From an uncultured Bacilli bacterium (GTDB taxonomy: Bacteria > Bacillota_I > Bacilli_A > RF39 > UBA660), in NCBI GenBank assembly GCA_934122215.1, contig CAKOWF010000008.1, positions 1 to 32,557 on the forward strand: a stretch of DNA of 32,557 nt, written 5' to 3'. The first letter of the stretch is position 1; each line of letters begins with the position of its first letter. Positions 14,765 through 22,785 of this stretch are shown here, piece by piece. A program made the position numbers and the translations under genes. Under the pieces are notes generated by a model, which had not been told where the DNA came from, ran no database searches, and saw only the letters and a program-made list of their open reading frames with translations.

Positions 14765-17578
14765 TTATTTTAAATATTTTTTTAAATATTCTCCTGTATA
14801 ACTTGCTTCAACGTTAGCTATTTCTTCTGGTGTACCTGTTGCTACTACATTACCACCTAAATCTCCACCTTCTGGACCTAAGTCAATAATATAGTCTGCT
14901 ACTTTGATTACATCTAAGTTATGTTCTATTACAAGTACAGTGTTTCCACTATCTACTATTCTATTTAATATAACTAGTAATTTTTTAATATCATCTGAAT
15001 GTAATCCTGTAGTTGGTTCATCTAGTATGAATAAGCTTTTTCCAGTAGGTTTTTTTTGAAGTTCTTTGGCTAATTTAATACGAGCCGCTTCTCCCCCACT
15101 TAAAGTAGGAGCTGGTTGACCTAATTTTATATATGATAATCCAACATCACATAACATTTGTAATTTGTTTTTTATTTTTGGAAATGCATCAAAGAATTCT
15201 AATGCTTCTTCTACTCTCATTTCTAGTACTTCATATATATTTTTATCTTTAAATTTTACTTCTAGTGTTTCTTTATTATATCTTGTTCCACCACATACTT
15301 CACAAGGTACATATACATCTGGTAAAAAGTGCATTTCTATTTTTTTAACACCATCACCCCAGCATGCTTCACATCTTCCACCCTTTACATTGAATGAAAA
15401 TCTTCCTTTTTCATATCCTCTTATTTTAGCTTCTTTTGTTTCTGTGAATACATCTCTTATATCGTCAAATACACCTGTATAAGTTGCTGGATTACTTCTT
15501 GGTGTTCTTCCTATTGGAGTTTGAGTAATATCTATTACCTTATCAATATTTTCTAATCCTTTTACACTTTTGTAATTTCCTGGTTTTTCTTTTGAAGAAT
15601 ATAAGTTATTCGCAACTACCTTATATAGTATTTCATTAACTAAAGTAGATTTACCACTACCACTTACTCCTGTTACACAAGTAAAAGTTCCAAGTGGTAT
15701 TTTAACATCTATATTTTTTAGGTTATTTTCTTTACATCCTTTAATTTCTAGATATTTTTTATTTCCTTTTCTTCTAGTTTCTGGTACTTCTATTTTTTCT
15801 TCTCCAGTTAGATATTTTCCAGTTAAACTGTTTTTATTTTTCATTACTTCTTCCGGTGTTCCTGCTGCTACTACATTACCACCATGTAGTCCTGCTCCTG
15901 GACCTATATCTACTAAATAATCTGCTTGTAACATTGTATCAGTATCATGTTCTACAACTATTAAAGTATTTCCTAAGTCTCTCATTTCCAACATTGAATT
16001 TATTAATCTTTGATTATCCCTTTGATGTAATCCAATACTTGGTTCATCTAATACATATAAAACTCCTGTTAATCTTGAACCGATTTGAGTTGCTAATCGA
16101 ATACGCTGTGCTTCTCCTCCACTTAGTGTTCCAGCACTTCTATCTAGTGTTAAATAGTCTAATCCTACATTTATTAAAAATTCTAATCTTGATGATATTT
16201 CTTTAACTATCATTTTAGCTATTTCTTCTTCAGTTTTAGTTAATTTTAAATTAGTTAGAAATTGATATAAATCTCTAATACTTAATTTAGTTATTTCATA
16301 GATGTTTTTTTTGTTTACTTTTACTGATAAAACAGCTTCACTTAAACGTGCTCCATGACAAGTTGGACAAACTGATTCAGTCATATATCCTTCTATCCAT
16401 TCTCTTATCCATGTACTTTTTGTTTCTATGTATCTTCTTTCTAAATTAGTTATAACACCTTCATAATAATTTTTTGTTTTTCTTGTATTTCCATTTTTTG
16501 ATACATAGTTAAATTCTATTATATCTTTTGAACCATATAAAATTATATTTAATTCTTCTCTTTTTAATTTATTAATAGGTTTATCCATATCTATATGATA
16601 GAAATCACAAGTTGCTTTTAATTCTGTATATGTAATATTATTTGTATCATCTATATTGATTGCTACTATAGCACCTTCATTAATACTTAAATCTTTATTT
16701 CTAATTAATAAATCTTCATCTAATTTGTATTTTATTCCTAATCCTTTACAATCTGGACAAGCTCCATATGGAGCATTAAAAGAAAATAATCTTGGTTCTA
16801 ATTCTGGTAGTGAAAAATCACATTCTGGACAAGCATATGATTCACTCATTAAAAATTCTTTATCACCTATTACATCTATTACTACTTTTCCTTTAGCTAG
16901 TTTAGATGCTATTTCAATTGATTCATATAATCTACTTCTAATTCCGTCTTTTATAATTAATCTATCAATAATAACATCTATATTATGTTTCTTTGTTTTT
17001 TCTAATTCTATATTTTCAGTTAAATCATATTCATTTTCATCTACTCTAATTCTTACATATCCGTCTTTTTTTAAATTTTCTAATAAATCTTTATGTGTTC
17101 CTTTTTCTCCATGTACTACTGGACTTAGTATTCTTATTTTAGTGTTTGATTCTAATTCTAGTACTTGATTAGTCATTTCTTCAATACTTTGACTTGTTAT
17201 TGGCTTGTTATGTTTAGGACAATAAGGTACACCAATTCTTGCAAATAATAGTCTTAAATAATCATATATTTCAGTTACCGTTCCAACAGTACTTCTTGGG
17301 TTTTTATTTGTACTTTTTTGATCTATACTTATTGATGGAGATAATCCTTCTATACTGTCTACATCTGGCTTTTCTGAACCACCTAAAAATTGCCTAGCAT
17401 ATGCTGATAAACTTTCTACATATCTTCTTTGACCTTCAGCATATATAGTATCAAATGCTAAGCTTGATTTACCACTACCACTTACTCCTGTCATAACAAT
17501 AAGTTTGTTTTTAGGTAGTTCTAGTGATATATTTTTAAGATTATTTTCTCTTGCTCCTTTTATGATTATTTTATCCAT
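14765..17578 (-). CDS. uvrA: excinuclease ABC subunit UvrA
   Basis: 937 aa, standard length. UvrA is the damage-scanning ATPase of nucleotide excision repair. The first ATPase has Walker A GVSGSGKSSL (31-40) followed by YVESLSAYARQFL. Zinc-binding cysteine sets occur at ACPECDFSLPELEPR...GACPDCKGLG and GRCEACWGDG...PCEVCGGTRYN. The first signature is LSGGEAQRIRLATQIGS with LDEPSIGLHQRD. The second Walker A is GVSGSGKSTL, with LSGGEAARIKLAKEL and LDEPTTGLHSDD. SD GGAGGTATTTTATG. uvrB is not adjacent, unlike the usual uvrBA arrangement. It has its own promoter (17602-17631), but no terminator separates it from the COG2426 gene or, further upstream, the SOS peptide, so read-through induction is possible. 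No LexA box is visible directly upstream. Confidence 0.98.
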   Translation of the reverse strand: MDKIIIKGARENNLKNISLELPKNKLIVMTGVSGSGKSSLAFDTIYAEGQRRYVESLSAYARQFLGGSEKPDVDSIEGLSPSISIDQKSTNKNPRSTVGTVTEIYDYLRLLFARIGVPYCPKHNKPITSQSIEEMTNQVLELESNTKIRILSPVVHGEKGTHKDLLENLKKDGYVRIRVDENEYDLTENIELEKTKKHNIDVIIDRLIIKDGIRSRLYESIEIASKLAKGKVVIDVIGDKEFLMSESYACPECDFSLPELEPRLFSFNAPYGACPDCKGLGIKYKLDEDLLIRNKDLSINEGAIVAINIDDTNNITYTELKATCDFYHIDMDKPINKLKREELNIILYGSKDIIEFNYVSKNGNTRKTKNYYEGVITNLERRYIETKSTWIREWIEGYMTESVCPTCHGARLSEAVLSVKVNKKNIYEITKLSIRDLYQFLTNLKLTKTEEEIAKMIVKEISSRLEFLINVGLDYLTLDRSAGTLSGGEAQRIRLATQIGSRLTGVLYVLDEPSIGLHQRDNQRLINSMLEMRDLGNTLIVVEHDTDTMLQADYLVDIGPGAGLHGGNVVAAGTPEEVMKNKNSLTGKYLTGEEKIEVPETRRKGNKKYLEIKGCKENNLKNIDVKIPLGTFTCVTGVSGSGKSTLVNEILYKVVANNLYSSKEKPGNYKSVKGLENIDKVIDITQTPIGRTPRSNPATYTGVFDDIRDVFTETKEAKIRGYEKGRFSFNVKGGRCEACWGDGVKKIEMHFLPDVYVPCEVCGGTRYNKETLEVKFKDKNIYEVLEMRVEEALEFFDAFPKIKNKLQMLCDVGLSYIKLGQPAPTLSGGEAARIKLAKELQKKPTGKSLFILDEPTTGLHSDDIKKLLVILNRIVDSGNTVLVIEHNLDVIKVADYIIDLGPEGGDLGGNVVATGTPEEIANVEASYTGEYLKKYLK

Positions 17579-17601
17579 AAAATACCTCCAAATCGTTTAA
17601 T

Positions 17602-17631
17602 ATTATACCATAATTTTTAAAAATTAAACAA
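17602..17631 (-). promoter_or_regulatory. uvrA promoter
   Basis: TTGTTT (17631-17626), 18-base spacer, TATAAT (17607-17602) with an extended TGG before it, on the minus strand. Confidence 0.7.
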
Positions 17632-17640
17632 AAAAAGAAT

Positions 17641-18156
17641 TTAACCAATAATTCCTTTTAATAAACCAAATGATATAAACATCATTATAATACTTGCCAT
17701 AATAACACCTAGTGTAGCGGCTAGAAAAGATTTTTTCTTATCCATTTGTAATACTGAAGCTATTAAGCAACCTGTCCAAGCTCCTGTTCCTGGAAGTGGA
17801 ATTCCTACAAATAATGTTAATCCCCAGAAACCTACATTTTCTATTTTTGATTTATTTTTTTCTACTTTTTTATCTAACCATGTAGCGATTTTATTTAAAT
17901 GTTTTTTACCATGCATCCACTTTAATATAGAACCCATAAACCATAATATAAATGGTATTGGTAAAATGTTTCCTATTATTGAAATTATATAACTTGGTAT
18001 TGGATCTAAGCCAATCAATGAAGCTGCAAGCAATCCACCTCTTAATTCTAATATTGGCATTAATGATATTATAAATACCATTATTTCTTTTCCAAAAGTC
18101 ATTCCTGTTATTCCTGAAAACAATCCCACTACTGCATTTACAAGTTTTTCTGTCAT
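17641..18156 (-). CDS. COG2426-type small multidrug export family membrane protein
   Basis: 171 aa, almost entirely membrane-embedded. Family landmarks are MPILELRGGLLAASLIGL (about 33-50), NILPIPFILWFMG (about 63-75), and the re-entrant-like GIPLPGTGAWTGCLIASVL (about 118-136). These match the Sm_multidrug_ex family (COG2426), which belongs to a larger DedA/VTT-like group; 'multidrug export' is a historical name with little direct evidence. SD GGTGAT. Promoter TTGAAA-17-TATAAT directly upstream. It stands between the SOS peptide and uvrA on the same strand with no clear terminators. Confidence 0.88.
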   Translation of the reverse strand: MTEKLVNAVVGLFSGITGMTFGKEIMVFIISLMPILELRGGLLAASLIGLDPIPSYIISIIGNILPIPFILWFMGSILKWMHGKKHLNKIATWLDKKVEKNKSKIENVGFWGLTLFVGIPLPGTGAWTGCLIASVLQMDKKKSFLAATLGVIMASIIMMFISFGLLKGIIG

Positions 18157-18171
18157 ATTATCACCTTGTTA

Positions 18172-18200
18172 ATTATAGCATAATGTATTACTTATTTCAA
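18172..18200 (-). promoter_or_regulatory. promoter of the COG2426 gene
   Basis: TTGAAA (18200-18195), 17-base spacer, TATAAT (18177-18172) with an extended TGC on the minus strand. It begins right after the stop codon of the 43-aa peptide gene. Confidence 0.8.
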
Positions 18201-18332
18201 TTATTGATTTATTATTATTGAATTATTGTCGTTAGCTGAATCTAATTTAATTTGTTCGGATTGTATGTGGCTAACACCTACCATGAACAATAAAAATAAC
18301 ATAACTCCTTTGCTTGTTAATAATTCTTTCAT
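18201..18332 (-). CDS. LexA-controlled 43-aa single-TM peptide (YneA/SosA position)
   Basis: 43 aa, too short for standard ORF cut-offs. MKELLTSKGVMLFLLFMVGV is a short basic start plus one membrane helix (about 9-21). A polar, Asn/Asp/Ser/Gln-rich tail of about 22 residues follows. It has an excellent SD (GGAGGTAATAGTATG). The promoter is TTGACA-17-TATTAT with a palindromic LexA box inside the spacer, so SOS control is strongly indicated. In Bacillus and Staphylococcus the gene divergent from lexA encodes YneA/SosA, a single-TM SOS division inhibitor (about 77-105 aa). This peptide is shorter and lacks a LysM domain or long extracytoplasmic part. It could be a minimal division inhibitor or a TisB-like membrane-active peptide. 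Sequence similarity to either is not evident by eye. Confidence 0.8.
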   Translation of the reverse strand: MKELLTSKGVMLFLLFMVGVSHIQSEQIKLDSANDNNSIIINQ

Positions 18333-18355
18333 ACTATTACCTCCTTCGTAACTAA

Positions 18356-18384
18356 ATAATAACACGAACATTTATTCGTGTCAA
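18356..18384 (-). promoter_or_regulatory. SOS promoter of the 43-aa peptide
   Basis: Perfect TTGACA (18384-18379), 17-base spacer, TATTAT (18361-18356) on the minus strand. The spacer contains LexA box 1 (18365-18378), so LexA binding would occlude RNA polymerase. Confidence 0.88.
18363..18380. promoter_or_regulatory. LexA box 1
   Basis: CACGAA-CATTTA-TTCGTG, an inverted repeat containing CGAACATTTATTCG. It fits the Gram-positive LexA operator (CGAAC-n4-GTTCG type) with one departure, and lies in the peptide promoter spacer. Confidence 0.75.
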
Positions 18385-18402
18385 TAAGTTTTTGATAATT
18401 TT

Positions 18403-18416
18403 CGAACGAATGTTTG
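18403..18416. promoter_or_regulatory. LexA box 2
   Basis: CGAACGAATGTTTG, a near-exact match to the Bacillus LexA operator consensus CGAACRNRYGTTYG. It overlaps the lexA -35 (18414-18419), giving autoregulation. Confidence 0.88.
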
Positions 18417-18442
18417 ACAAAGTGTAAAATATATGTTAAACT
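18414..18442 (+). promoter_or_regulatory. lexA promoter
   Basis: TTGACA (18414-18419), 17-base spacer, TAAACT (18437-18442). Transcription would start near 18449, downstream of the ATG at 18443, which excludes that ATG as the lexA start. Confidence 0.8.
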
Positions 18443-18472
18443 ATGTTTGTAATGAAAAGGAGGAATTCAATT

Positions 18473-19090
18473 TTGGAAAGTTTAACTAAACGTCAAGAAG
18501 AAATTTTAAACTATTTAAAAGAATTCATGGTTAGTCATGGATATCCACCTACTGTAAGAGAAATTGGTAAAGATTTAGGATTATCTAGTCCTGCTACTAT
18601 TCATACACATTTAAATAATCTAGCTAAAAAAGGATTTATTAGAAAAGATGAATCTAAAAATAGGGCTATTGAATTATTAGTAGAAAATGAATACGCTAAT
18701 CGTGATGAAAATGTTGTTAATGTTCCACTACTTGGAAAAATAACAGCTGGTAGTCCAATTGAAGCTATTGAAAAACCTAATGAATATTTTTCTATTCCAT
18801 CTTACTTAGTTCCAAGAAATAAAGAAGTTTTTACTTTAAATGTTAGTGGTTGTAGTATGATAAATGCTGGCATATTAGATGGTGATATAGTTATCGTTGA
18901 AAGACAAAATACTGCTCGTAATGGAGAAATAGTAGTAGCAATGACAGATGAAAATGAAGTTACATTAAAAACTTTTTATAAAGAAGATGGTTATTTTAGA
19001 TTACAGCCAGAAAATGATACAATGGATCCAATTATATTAAATAATGTAACTATATTAGGAAAAGCTATAGGCTTATATAGAAAAATATAA
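18473..19090 (+). CDS. lexA: LexA repressor, TTG start
   Basis: 205 aa from a TTG at 18473. Represses SOS genes until RecA-ssDNA triggers self-cleavage. Winged helix at 4-60 (LTKRQEEILNYLKEFMVSHG, PTVREIGKDLGLSSPATIHTHL). Cleavage site Ala92-Gly93 in KITAGSP. Catalytic Ser128 in SGCSM and Lys166 in TLKTF. The residue before Ser is Cys where GDSM is usual; the catalytic pair is intact. Start choice: an in-frame ATG at 18443 touches the -10 box, while AAGGAGG (18457-18463) is placed for the TTG and gives the normal LexA N-terminus. It is autoregulated by LexA box 2 and ends at a bidirectional terminator shared with queH. Confidence 0.96.
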   Translation: MESLTKRQEEILNYLKEFMVSHGYPPTVREIGKDLGLSSPATIHTHLNNLAKKGFIRKDESKNRAIELLVENEYANRDENVVNVPLLGKITAGSPIEAIEKPNEYFSIPSYLVPRNKEVFTLNVSGCSMINAGILDGDIVIVERQNTARNGEIVVAMTDENEVTLKTFYKEDGYFRLQPENDTMDPIILNNVTILGKAIGLYRKI

Positions 19091-19119
19091 AAAAGTATCT
19101 TAATCAGATACTTTTTTTG
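19089..19119. terminator. bidirectional terminator between lexA and queH
   Basis: AAAAGTATCT-TAATC-AGATACTTTT with T-runs in both directions. It follows the lexA stop on the plus strand and includes the queH stop on the minus strand. Confidence 0.9.
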
Positions 19120-19711
19120 AATATTTACATCCACAATAATTTTGTCTATATAAATTATATATTTTTGAAAACTCTATTGATTTTTTATATCCTTCTTTTT
19201 TCTTAAAATCAGAATACAAATATTTAATATTATATATTTTTTCTAATTCACTACCTATTTCATTTAACTTTTGACTATTTTTATAAGGACTTACCGTTAA
19301 TGTAGTTCCAAAATAATCATAGTTATTTTTTTTAGCTAAATTTGCTGTTTTTTCTAAACGTAATCTATAACATTTAAAACATCTAGGTCCGCCTTCTAAT
19401 TCTTGTTCTAATCCATGTATAGTTTCTTCAAATAAGTCATTGTCATAATCACAATCCATTATATCAACTTTATTAACAAATGGCATTTCATTTATAAGTT
19501 TAATTTGTTCTTGTTTTCTTTTTTCATATTCTTCTTTTGGTGATATATTAGGGTTGTAATATAAAACTGTTATTCTAAAATATTTACTTAAATAATTCAA
19601 AACATAACTACTACAAGGAGCACAACAACTATGTAATAATAATGTTGGTGTATAATCTAAGTTGTTTATTATTTTTTCTAGTTCATTACTATAATTAATC
19701 ATTTGTATCAT
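19100..19711 (-). CDS. queH: epoxyqueuosine reductase QueH
   Basis: 203 aa. QueH reduces epoxyqueuosine to queuosine in tRNA (the non-QueG route) using an iron-sulfur cluster. Cysteine motifs are all present: HSCCAPCSSYVL (about 28-39), EGGPRCFKCYRLRLEKTA (about 106-123) and NYCGCKYS near the end. TTLTVSPYKNS is also typical. It overlaps the upstream membrane-protein gene by 17 bases. Neither ATG at 19711 nor that at 19702 has a good SD, so the start is uncertain by three codons and translation is probably coupled. It closes the rbgA-mrnC-rlmB-sigH-COG4905-queH run. Confidence 0.95.
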   Translation of the reverse strand: MIQMINYSNELEKIINNLDYTPTLLLHSCCAPCSSYVLNYLSKYFRITVLYYNPNISPKEEYEKRKQEQIKLINEMPFVNKVDIMDCDYDNDLFEETIHGLEQELEGGPRCFKCYRLRLEKTANLAKKNNYDYFGTTLTVSPYKNSQKLNEIGSELEKIYNIKYLYSDFKKKEGYKKSIEFSKIYNLYRQNYCGCKYSKKVSD

Positions 19712-20360
19712 TTTTAATTTTCTTTAATATTGTTTTAAAATTAGGAAAAGCTTTTACTAGACGTTTTGAAAATATTGATTTATTTTTTAAGACTTCTTTT
19801 ACTTTGGCTGTTATTTCATTTGTACTATCTTTTCTAACATCGTTAGCAACTAATTTGAAATTATATATAATTCTAAATGATACAATACAATCAATAACAA
19901 ATACAATAGCTAGCACTATAGCAATAATATTTAATATATTAATTGGTATTATATCTAAAAACTTAGTTAAATAAGGAATAACTAAATAAACAGAAAATAA
20001 TCCACCTATTCCAAATAATACAAGAGTTTCTAAACATATTCTTCCATTTATATTGAATTTTTTATCAGTGTAATCCCACCATCTAGTTTTAAATATTTTT
20101 TCCATTATTAATGATGTGAAATATTCTAATATAGCACATTCAACTATAGTTAAGAAGAATAGAGCTACAGGATCGTTATAATATTTATTTAAACATATGT
20201 AAATATATAGTCCACCTACACCATATATTGGACAATATGGACCTATTAAGAATCCCCTATCTACAATTTTTTTCTCCACTACTGAAACATTTATCACTTC
20301 AATTATCCAACCACATATTGAATAAAATATAAATATAATAAATAATTTTGTTAAATCCAT
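19695..20360 (-). CDS. COG4905 membrane protein (putative ABC-transporter type IV family)
   Basis: 221 aa with about five membrane helices and a basic C-terminal tail (about 175-221). Diagnostic family sequence: SICGWIIEVINVSVVEKK, VDRGFLIGPYCPIYGVGGLYI, LEYFTSLIMEKIFKTRWWDY and INGRICLETLVLFGIGG. These identify the PF06541/COG4905 family. The 'ABC transporter' label comes from a domain name only; no ATPase partner is here and the function is not established. SD AAGGAAAGAG, with 4 bases between the sigH stop and this ATG, so it is in the sigH transcript. Confidence 0.9.
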   Translation of the reverse strand: MDLTKLFIIFIFYSICGWIIEVINVSVVEKKIVDRGFLIGPYCPIYGVGGLYIYICLNKYYNDPVALFFLTIVECAILEYFTSLIMEKIFKTRWWDYTDKKFNINGRICLETLVLFGIGGLFSVYLVIPYLTKFLDIIPINILNIIAIVLAIVFVIDCIVSFRIIYNFKLVANDVRKDSTNEITAKVKEVLKNKSIFSKRLVKAFPNFKTILKKIKNDTND

Positions 20361-20364
20361 AACT

Positions 20365-20925
20365 TCACTCTTTCCTTCTTTTTATTATTTTTTTAATTTT
20401 TATTAATGTGTTATCTACTTTCTTTTTTGTTATATTTAGTTTATTTGCTATATCAAAATATTTGAATCCTCTTAATTTTAATTTTAATATTTCTTTTTCT
20501 AATGGATTTAGTTGTTTATATATATATTTTAGTTGATCACTTATTTCTATATTATTTGGTTCTTTGTATGCATAGTTTAAGTCATCCATCCATTCAACAG
20601 CATTATTTAAGCATTTATCTTGTTTACACTTTCTTATTTTATTTATAATATAATAATTTATTAACTTAGTTGCATATGTATAAAATATATTGTCATATTC
20701 TTCTTTAAAGTAATAAATAGCATAATCTAAAGCTGCCATACCTTCTACAACATAATCGCTAAATTCTAAACCTATATTATTATATAATTTATTTGCTTTT
20801 CTTGCAAGATTTAATATTATTGGTTTATATTTTTTTTGTAAGATTTCATAAGCTAATTCATTTTTTTCTTTAGCTAAATATATTAATTCATAGTCATTAT
20901 ATTCTTCTAGATTTAATTGCTTCAT
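20365..20925 (-). CDS. sigH: RNA polymerase sigma factor, SigH by synteny
   Basis: 186 aa. Region 2 features: DYELIYLAKEKNELAYEILQKKYKPII, then EFSDYVVEGMAALDYAIYYF (the -10 recognition helix area). Region 4 features: LNPLEKEILKLKLRGFKYFDIANKLNITKKKVDNTLIKIKKII, a helix-turn-helix. The order mrnC-rlmB-sigma matches Bacillus (mrnC-rlmB-yacP-sigH), supporting identification as the sporulation-entry factor SigH; yacP is missing and rpmG-secE-nusG do not follow. It is shorter than Bacillus SigH (218 aa) and divergent. The ATG lies 29 bases inside the end of rlmB with a weak SD, suggesting coupling to rlmB. Confidence 0.82.
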   Translation of the reverse strand: MKQLNLEEYNDYELIYLAKEKNELAYEILQKKYKPIILNLARKANKLYNNIGLEFSDYVVEGMAALDYAIYYFKEEYDNIFYTYATKLINYYIINKIRKCKQDKCLNNAVEWMDDLNYAYKEPNNIEISDQLKYIYKQLNPLEKEILKLKLRGFKYFDIANKLNITKKKVDNTLIKIKKIIKRRKE

Positions 20926-21580
20926 AAACTATGATACCTGTTGATACACTAGCATTTAAGCTATCTGTTGTACCTATCATTGGAATTGTAGCTATAAAAT
21001 CACAATTTTCTTTTACAAGTCTACTCATTCCACTACCTTCATTTCCAATTACGATAGCTATATTTCCTTTGTAATCAATTTTATCATAATCTGTTCCTTG
21101 CATATCAGTACCTACAATCCAAAAGTTTTTTTCTTTTAATTCTTTTATTGTTTGTACTAGGTTTGTCACTTTTGCTATTTTCATATTTTCTGTTGTACCT
21201 GTTGATACTTTTATTACAGTAGCATTTACTTCTACTGATCTATCTTTTGGAATAATTATTCCATCTACTCCTGCTGCTTCACATGTCCTTATTATTGCTC
21301 CAAAATTGTGTGGATCTTCTAAATGATCTAATATTACTATTAAAGCATTTGGAATATTTATAATATCATCGATATCAGCATATTTATAGTCTTCTACTTC
21401 TAAGATAATTCCTTGATGCAATCCATCTACCATTTTATCCATTTCATACTTTTCCATGTATTTTACTGGAATATTATTAGTATCAATATTATCTTTAAAG
21501 TTTTTTGATAAGTATATTTTTTTTATTTTATTTTTTTCTTTTAAATATTCTGTTGCAACATTTTTTCCATATATATACAT
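20897..21580 (-). CDS. rlmB: 23S rRNA (guanosine2251-2'-O)-methyltransferase RlmB
   Basis: 227 aa SPOUT/TrmH-type methyltransferase for G2251 of 23S rRNA. An N-terminal substrate-binding domain (YGKNVATEYLKEKNKIKKIYL) precedes the knotted domain. Motif 1 is LDHLEDPHNFGAIIRTCEAAGVDGIIIPK, motif 2 IVIGNEGSGMSRLVKENCD and motif 3 IPMIGTTDSLNASVSTGI. SD GGAGGTTTAATATG, with the SD inside the end of mrnC. Good synteny with Bacillus yacO. Confidence 0.96.
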   Translation of the reverse strand: MYIYGKNVATEYLKEKNKIKKIYLSKNFKDNIDTNNIPVKYMEKYEMDKMVDGLHQGIILEVEDYKYADIDDIINIPNALIVILDHLEDPHNFGAIIRTCEAAGVDGIIIPKDRSVEVNATVIKVSTGTTENMKIAKVTNLVQTIKELKEKNFWIVGTDMQGTDYDKIDYKGNIAIVIGNEGSGMSRLVKENCDFIATIPMIGTTDSLNASVSTGIIVYEAIKSRRI

Positions 21581-21581
21581 A

Positions 21582-21941
21582 TTAAACCTCCAATATTTTG
21601 TTTATTATTTCTTCTAATCTTTGTTTATTATTTAAATATAAATATCCTATTAATGTTTCAAAACCTGTAGCATATTTATATGTAATAATATCAGTATTTT
21701 TTGGTGCTTTATGACTTTTAGTATTTCTCCCTTTTTTTACATAGTTTAATTCTTCTTCTGTTAAATAAGGTGTTATTTCGTTTAATATTCTTACTTGATT
21801 TTTAGCACTTACATACTTAATTGCTTCTTTTTGTAATTCTTTTACTTTTACTATATTTTTATTTAGTAAATATTCTCTTACATATAATTCGTATACAGCA
21901 TCTCCTAAATAAGCTAAAGATAAAGTATTATATTCTATCAA
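21582..21941 (-). CDS. mrnC: Mini-ribonuclease 3 (MrnC)
   Basis: 119 aa. RNase III catalytic domain without a dsRNA-binding domain; matures 23S rRNA ends. Signature YNTLSLAYLGDAVYELYVREYLL at the start carries the catalytic Asp. RNTKSHKAPKNTDIITYKYATGFETLIGYLYL carries the second acidic site. The start is a TTG (21941) supported by SD GAGG eight bases upstream; no ATG is available before the conserved motif. It overlaps the rbgA end by 14 bases. cysS, its usual upstream partner in Bacillus, is replaced here by rbgA. Confidence 0.95.
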   Translation of the reverse strand: MIEYNTLSLAYLGDAVYELYVREYLLNKNIVKVKELQKEAIKYVSAKNQVRILNEITPYLTEEELNYVKKGRNTKSHKAPKNTDIITYKYATGFETLIGYLYLNNKQRLEEIINKILEV

Positions 21942-22785
21942 ATGTTATACCTCTTATTAATCCTGATTTCATATCATTTAAAATAACACTATATACCTTG
22001 TCATAATCTACTATACCACCACGTTCTAAACAACCTCTTTTTTTACCTATCCATTCTAAATTTTCTATATAGTCTTCACTATAGTTTTCTAAACTATATC
22101 TATTTTTTAGTATTTCTGGATAATACTTATTTAGTGTATCTAAAATGTATTCCACTACTACATCAAGTGGTAGTATTTCTTCTTTTATAGCTGTTAAACT
22201 AGCTAGATTAAGAGCAACATCATCAGCAAATTTTGGCCATAGTATTCCTGGCGTATCTAAAAGTTCTACATCTTCATTTATACGAATCCAATTTAAGTCT
22301 TTAGTTACTCCTGGTTTATTTCCAACATTTACAGCTTTTCTTCCAACTAATCTATTTATTAATGTTGATTTTCCTACATTAGGAATTCCTACTATTAATA
22401 CTCTTGTTCTTCTTTCTTTTAATCCATTTTGTTTTCTTTTTATATTTATTTCATTCATCATTTCTTTAGTAGCATCTATTATTTTTTTTGTTTCATTTTC
22501 TTTTGTTAAATCTACACCTATTACTTTGTATCCTAGGTTTTCATAGTATTTAATCCATTCTGAAGTAACCTTCTTATCACATAAATCCATTTTTGTCATT
22601 ATTAATATTTTTGGTTTATTTTGAATTATTTCATCAATATCTTTTATTTTTGATGAATATGGAATACGGGCATCTATTACTTCATACACAATATCAATTA
22701 CGTTTAAGTTTTCTTTTATTAGTCTTTTAGCTTTCGCCATATGTCCTGGATACCAATTTATATTTGTTTTATTTTCATTATTCAT
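21928..22785 (-). CDS. rbgA: ribosome biogenesis GTPase RbgA (YlqF)
   Basis: 285 aa, circularly permuted GTPase needed for late 50S assembly. NWYPGHMAKAKRLIKE is the family start. Motif order is G4 (TKMDL), then G1 (GIPNVGKSTLINRL), G2 (GVTKDL) and G3 (DTPGILWP). A C-terminal helical domain follows (from about 185). SD AGGTG is spaced for the ATG at 22785; a GTG at 22794 lies within the SD. It overlaps the end of the upstream orphan gene by 8 bases. Confidence 0.96.
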   Translation of the reverse strand: MNNENKTNINWYPGHMAKAKRLIKENLNVIDIVYEVIDARIPYSSKIKDIDEIIQNKPKILIMTKMDLCDKKVTSEWIKYYENLGYKVIGVDLTKENETKKIIDATKEMMNEINIKRKQNGLKERRTRVLIVGIPNVGKSTLINRLVGRKAVNVGNKPGVTKDLNWIRINEDVELLDTPGILWPKFADDVALNLASLTAIKEEILPLDVVVEYILDTLNKYYPEILKNRYSLENYSEDYIENLEWIGKKRGCLERGGIVDYDKVYSVILNDMKSGLIRGITFDRI

